This document shows, piece by piece, positions 62,562 through 64,000 of a DNA stretch of 64,000 nt. Made by a program: the position numbers and the translations under genes. This DNA comes from a virus. The notes under the pieces were generated by a model, which searched no databases, was not told the origin of the DNA, and worked only from the letters and a program-made list of their open reading frames with translations. Where the stretch lies: the IMG/VR virus record IMGVR_UViG_3300043436_004687, positions 259,099 to 323,098 of that record, one strand, 5' to 3'. Within the stretch, counting starts at the first letter, position 1; each line of letters opens with the position of its first letter.

Positions 62562-62744
62562 CTACAATTCAATTCCAACTAATTCTAAAGCCATTTCAAG
62601 CGATTTTTGATTAGTTTTGTAGTTAGTCCCCACCATAATACTTTCAAGTCTTCCATTGTCTCTTGTTGGCGCTTGTTTCTCGTGTGTAGTCCAAGAAGTA
62701 ACGCCCGAATGTAAACCCCATAAATTGACTTTCCAAAAATAATT
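62562..62744 (-). pseudogene. Truncated C-terminal copy of the gene at 63573
   Basis: In-frame peptide LWGLHSGVTSWTTHEKQAPTR...LESIMVGTNYKTNQKSLEM is closely similar to the C-terminus of 63573-64000. It begins abruptly after an in-frame TAA (62745-62747), just where the GIY-YIG gene starts on the other strand. It looks like the displaced original C-terminus. Confidence 0.8.
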
Positions 62745-62769
62745 TTATATTTATTATTAAAATAGTTTT

Positions 62770-63594
62770 ATGGAAATAAAAATTTATGGGTTAGTTGACC
62801 CAAAAAACAATCAGATTAGATATATAGGTAAAACACAACAACCATTAAAAAGAAGATTAACTCAACATATTTATGATAATGGTTTAAGCAATAAATATAA
62901 ATATAATTGGATAAATAAATTAAAAAATGAAGGTTTAAAACCACAAATAATAGAACTAGAAACTTGTAATGAGGAAAATTGGGTTGAACGAGAAAAATTC
63001 CATATTAAAAATAATAATAATTTGACTAATTTAACAGATGGTGGGGAAAGTGGTTTATTTTTTACTAAAGAAATTATAAAAAAAATATCAGATGGTTTAA
63101 AAAAGAAATGGTTGGAAGAAGGATTTAAAGAAAGTTTTTCATTGAGAATGAAAGAATATTGGTCTGACCCACTAAATAGGGAAGAATCATCAAAAAGAAT
63201 GACTGGTAAAAAAATGCCACTTAGTCACGAAATAAAACAAAGAAATAGAAAACTAAATGAATGGAAAGAAAATAAATATAAAGAAAAAATGTCAATTCAA
63301 AGTAAAAAATTATGGGAAGATAAAGAATATATTGATAAAACATTAAAATTTTTAAAATCTGATGAGCATAAAAAAATGGTAAGTGATAGATTTAAAAATT
63401 GTAAATTAAGTGAAGAACATAAGAAGAAAATGTCAATTTCATCTAAAAATAAAAAACCAGTTATTATTGATGGAGTTGAATTTGAAAGTATTACTGAAGC
63501 ATCTAAGCTTATCCCAATAAATAGAGATAAGCTTAAAGTTAGAATTAAATCAAAACATTTTGTGAATTATAATTACAAAGAAACACCACAATAA
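62770..63594 (+). CDS. GIY-YIG homing endonuclease with NUMOD DNA-binding repeats
   Basis: 274 aa. The GIY-YIG nuclease is at residues 4-35 (IYGLVDP, then RYIGKTQQPLKRRLTQH, with the arginine and a later E57-region glutamate). The middle has NUMOD3-like basic repeats (SEEHKKKMSISSKNKKP and earlier relatives). The end is a NUMOD1 helix-turn-helix (IDGVEFESITEASKLIPINRD). It cuts an unoccupied target allele. It lies between two copies of a C-terminus and overlaps 63573 by 22 nt antisense. TATTTATTAT is 22 nt upstream. Confidence 0.92.
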   Translation: MEIKIYGLVDPKNNQIRYIGKTQQPLKRRLTQHIYDNGLSNKYKYNWINKLKNEGLKPQIIELETCNEENWVEREKFHIKNNNNLTNLTDGGESGLFFTKEIIKKISDGLKKKWLEEGFKESFSLRMKEYWSDPLNREESSKRMTGKKMPLSHEIKQRNRKLNEWKENKYKEKMSIQSKKLWEDKEYIDKTLKFLKSDEHKKMVSDRFKNCKLSEEHKKKMSISSKNKKPVIIDGVEFESITEASKLIPINRDKLKVRIKSKHFVNYNYKETPQ

Positions 63595-64000
63595 TCTAAC
63601 ATTAATTCTAATGCTTTTTGATTGGTTTTGTAGTTAGTTCCCACCATAACACTCTCTAATCTTCCATTTTCTCGTGTAGGAGCTTGTTTCTCGTGTGTAG
63701 TCCAAGAAGTACAACCACTAAATAAACCCCAACATGTATCTCCCTTCTGTTTGGTTTCTTTTTCAATGTGAGAATAAAGGTTTTCCATGTTACTAATAGC
63801 TTTTTGACCAATTAATTTCACAGATTTTTTTGTATCAACCTTATTTCCCTCAACTTCAATTCTATTCAAACCAACCAATTCTTTTACAAAAGTTTCAACA
63901 AGTTCTTTGGTAACTGGTGTTTTTTCAAATTGTTTGTAAGCATTGATTAATTTCATTTGTTCAGCCAATGCAAAGGTAATCAAATTTGGCAATTCTTTGA
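63573..64000 (-). CDS. Possible DUF932-like phage protein, 5' end outside window
   Basis: The frame runs off the window edge upstream (KELPNLITFALAEQM...). Conserved-looking end: CWGLFSGCTSWTTHEKQAPTRENGRLESVMVGTNYKTNQKALEL. The plan recalls DUF932/phage-plasmid TIGR03299-type proteins, but this is only a resemblance. A truncated second copy of its C-terminus lies at 62562-62744. Confidence 0.7.
   Translation of the reverse strand, partial: KELPNLITFALAEQMKLINAYKQFEKTPVTKELVETFVKELVGLNRIEVEGNKVDTKKSVKLIGQKAISNMENLYSHIEKETKQKGDTCWGLFSGCTSWTTHEKQAPTRENGRLESVMVGTNYKTNQKALELMLDYCGVSL

Overview
The window looks like an accessory (early/middle gene) region of a large, very AT-rich phage infecting a Bacteroidota host, probably a flavobacterium. 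The clearest evidence is the promoters. About 40 sites fit the Bacteroidota consensus (-33 TTTG, about 20 nt, -7 TAnnTTTG), mostly TTTG-N20-TATCTTTG or TTTG-N20-TACCTTTG. There is also a Bacteroidota-style signal peptide ending in SFSQ and a lipoprotein with an LLASC lipobox. About 140 small, tightly packed genes lie almost all on the minus strand, many overlapping as TAATG or ATGA. Recognisable phage functions include thioredoxin, T4 DenV-type glycosylase, RNA ligase, DNA methyltransferase, homing-type nucleases and TnpB. No capsid, portal, terminase, tail or polymerase gene is visible in 64 kb, which fits a jumbo phage but does not prove it. I saw no tRNA and no CRISPR array.

Layout. 0-6 kb: a glycosyltransferase, a TnpB element splitting a small secreted-protein gene, and thioredoxin behind a tetranucleotide repeat. 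6-17 kb: HNH protein, cREC-like domain protein, N6/N4 methyltransferase and many unknown genes, ending upstream at the RNA ligase promoter. 17-25 kb: AAA+ ATPase, YopX-like protein, CAP-domain secreted protein and a short Pth2-like protein. 25-35 kb: paralogue-rich operons with a nine-member family of PYE and SFETAKLAKEKGF proteins and a triple tandem family. 35.0-35.35 kb: a non-coding switch region with three diverged repeats of about 85 bp and three G-rich motifs, beside a plus-strand HNH gene. 36-57 kb: many short minus-strand units, most with their own promoter and a conserved TATTAATCAA leader. Seven short non-coding units (80-110 bp) with a conserved GTAGACTCC core lie between them, as does one structured non-coding transcript of about 350 nt. 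DenV, an N-formylglutamate amidohydrolase-like protein and a second TnpB are also here. 57-64 kb: a P-loop kinase, a GNAT acetyltransferase, members of a WNWLM family, and a GIY-YIG gene between a truncated copy and an apparently intact copy of a gene's C-terminus.

How the parts may work together. The minus-strand genes look like a host-takeover and accessory region read by host RNA polymerase from many similar promoters. RNA ligase and the cREC-like protein suggest RNA repair, DenV suggests repair of UV damage, and the methyltransferase suggests genome protection. The plus-strand genes are mostly selfish nucleases (HNH, GIY-YIG, TnpB), and five plus-strand genes share a TATTTATWA motif just upstream. 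Most remaining genes are unrecognised. Start codons were adjusted where a promoter or an overlapping stop codon made the longest reading frame untenable.
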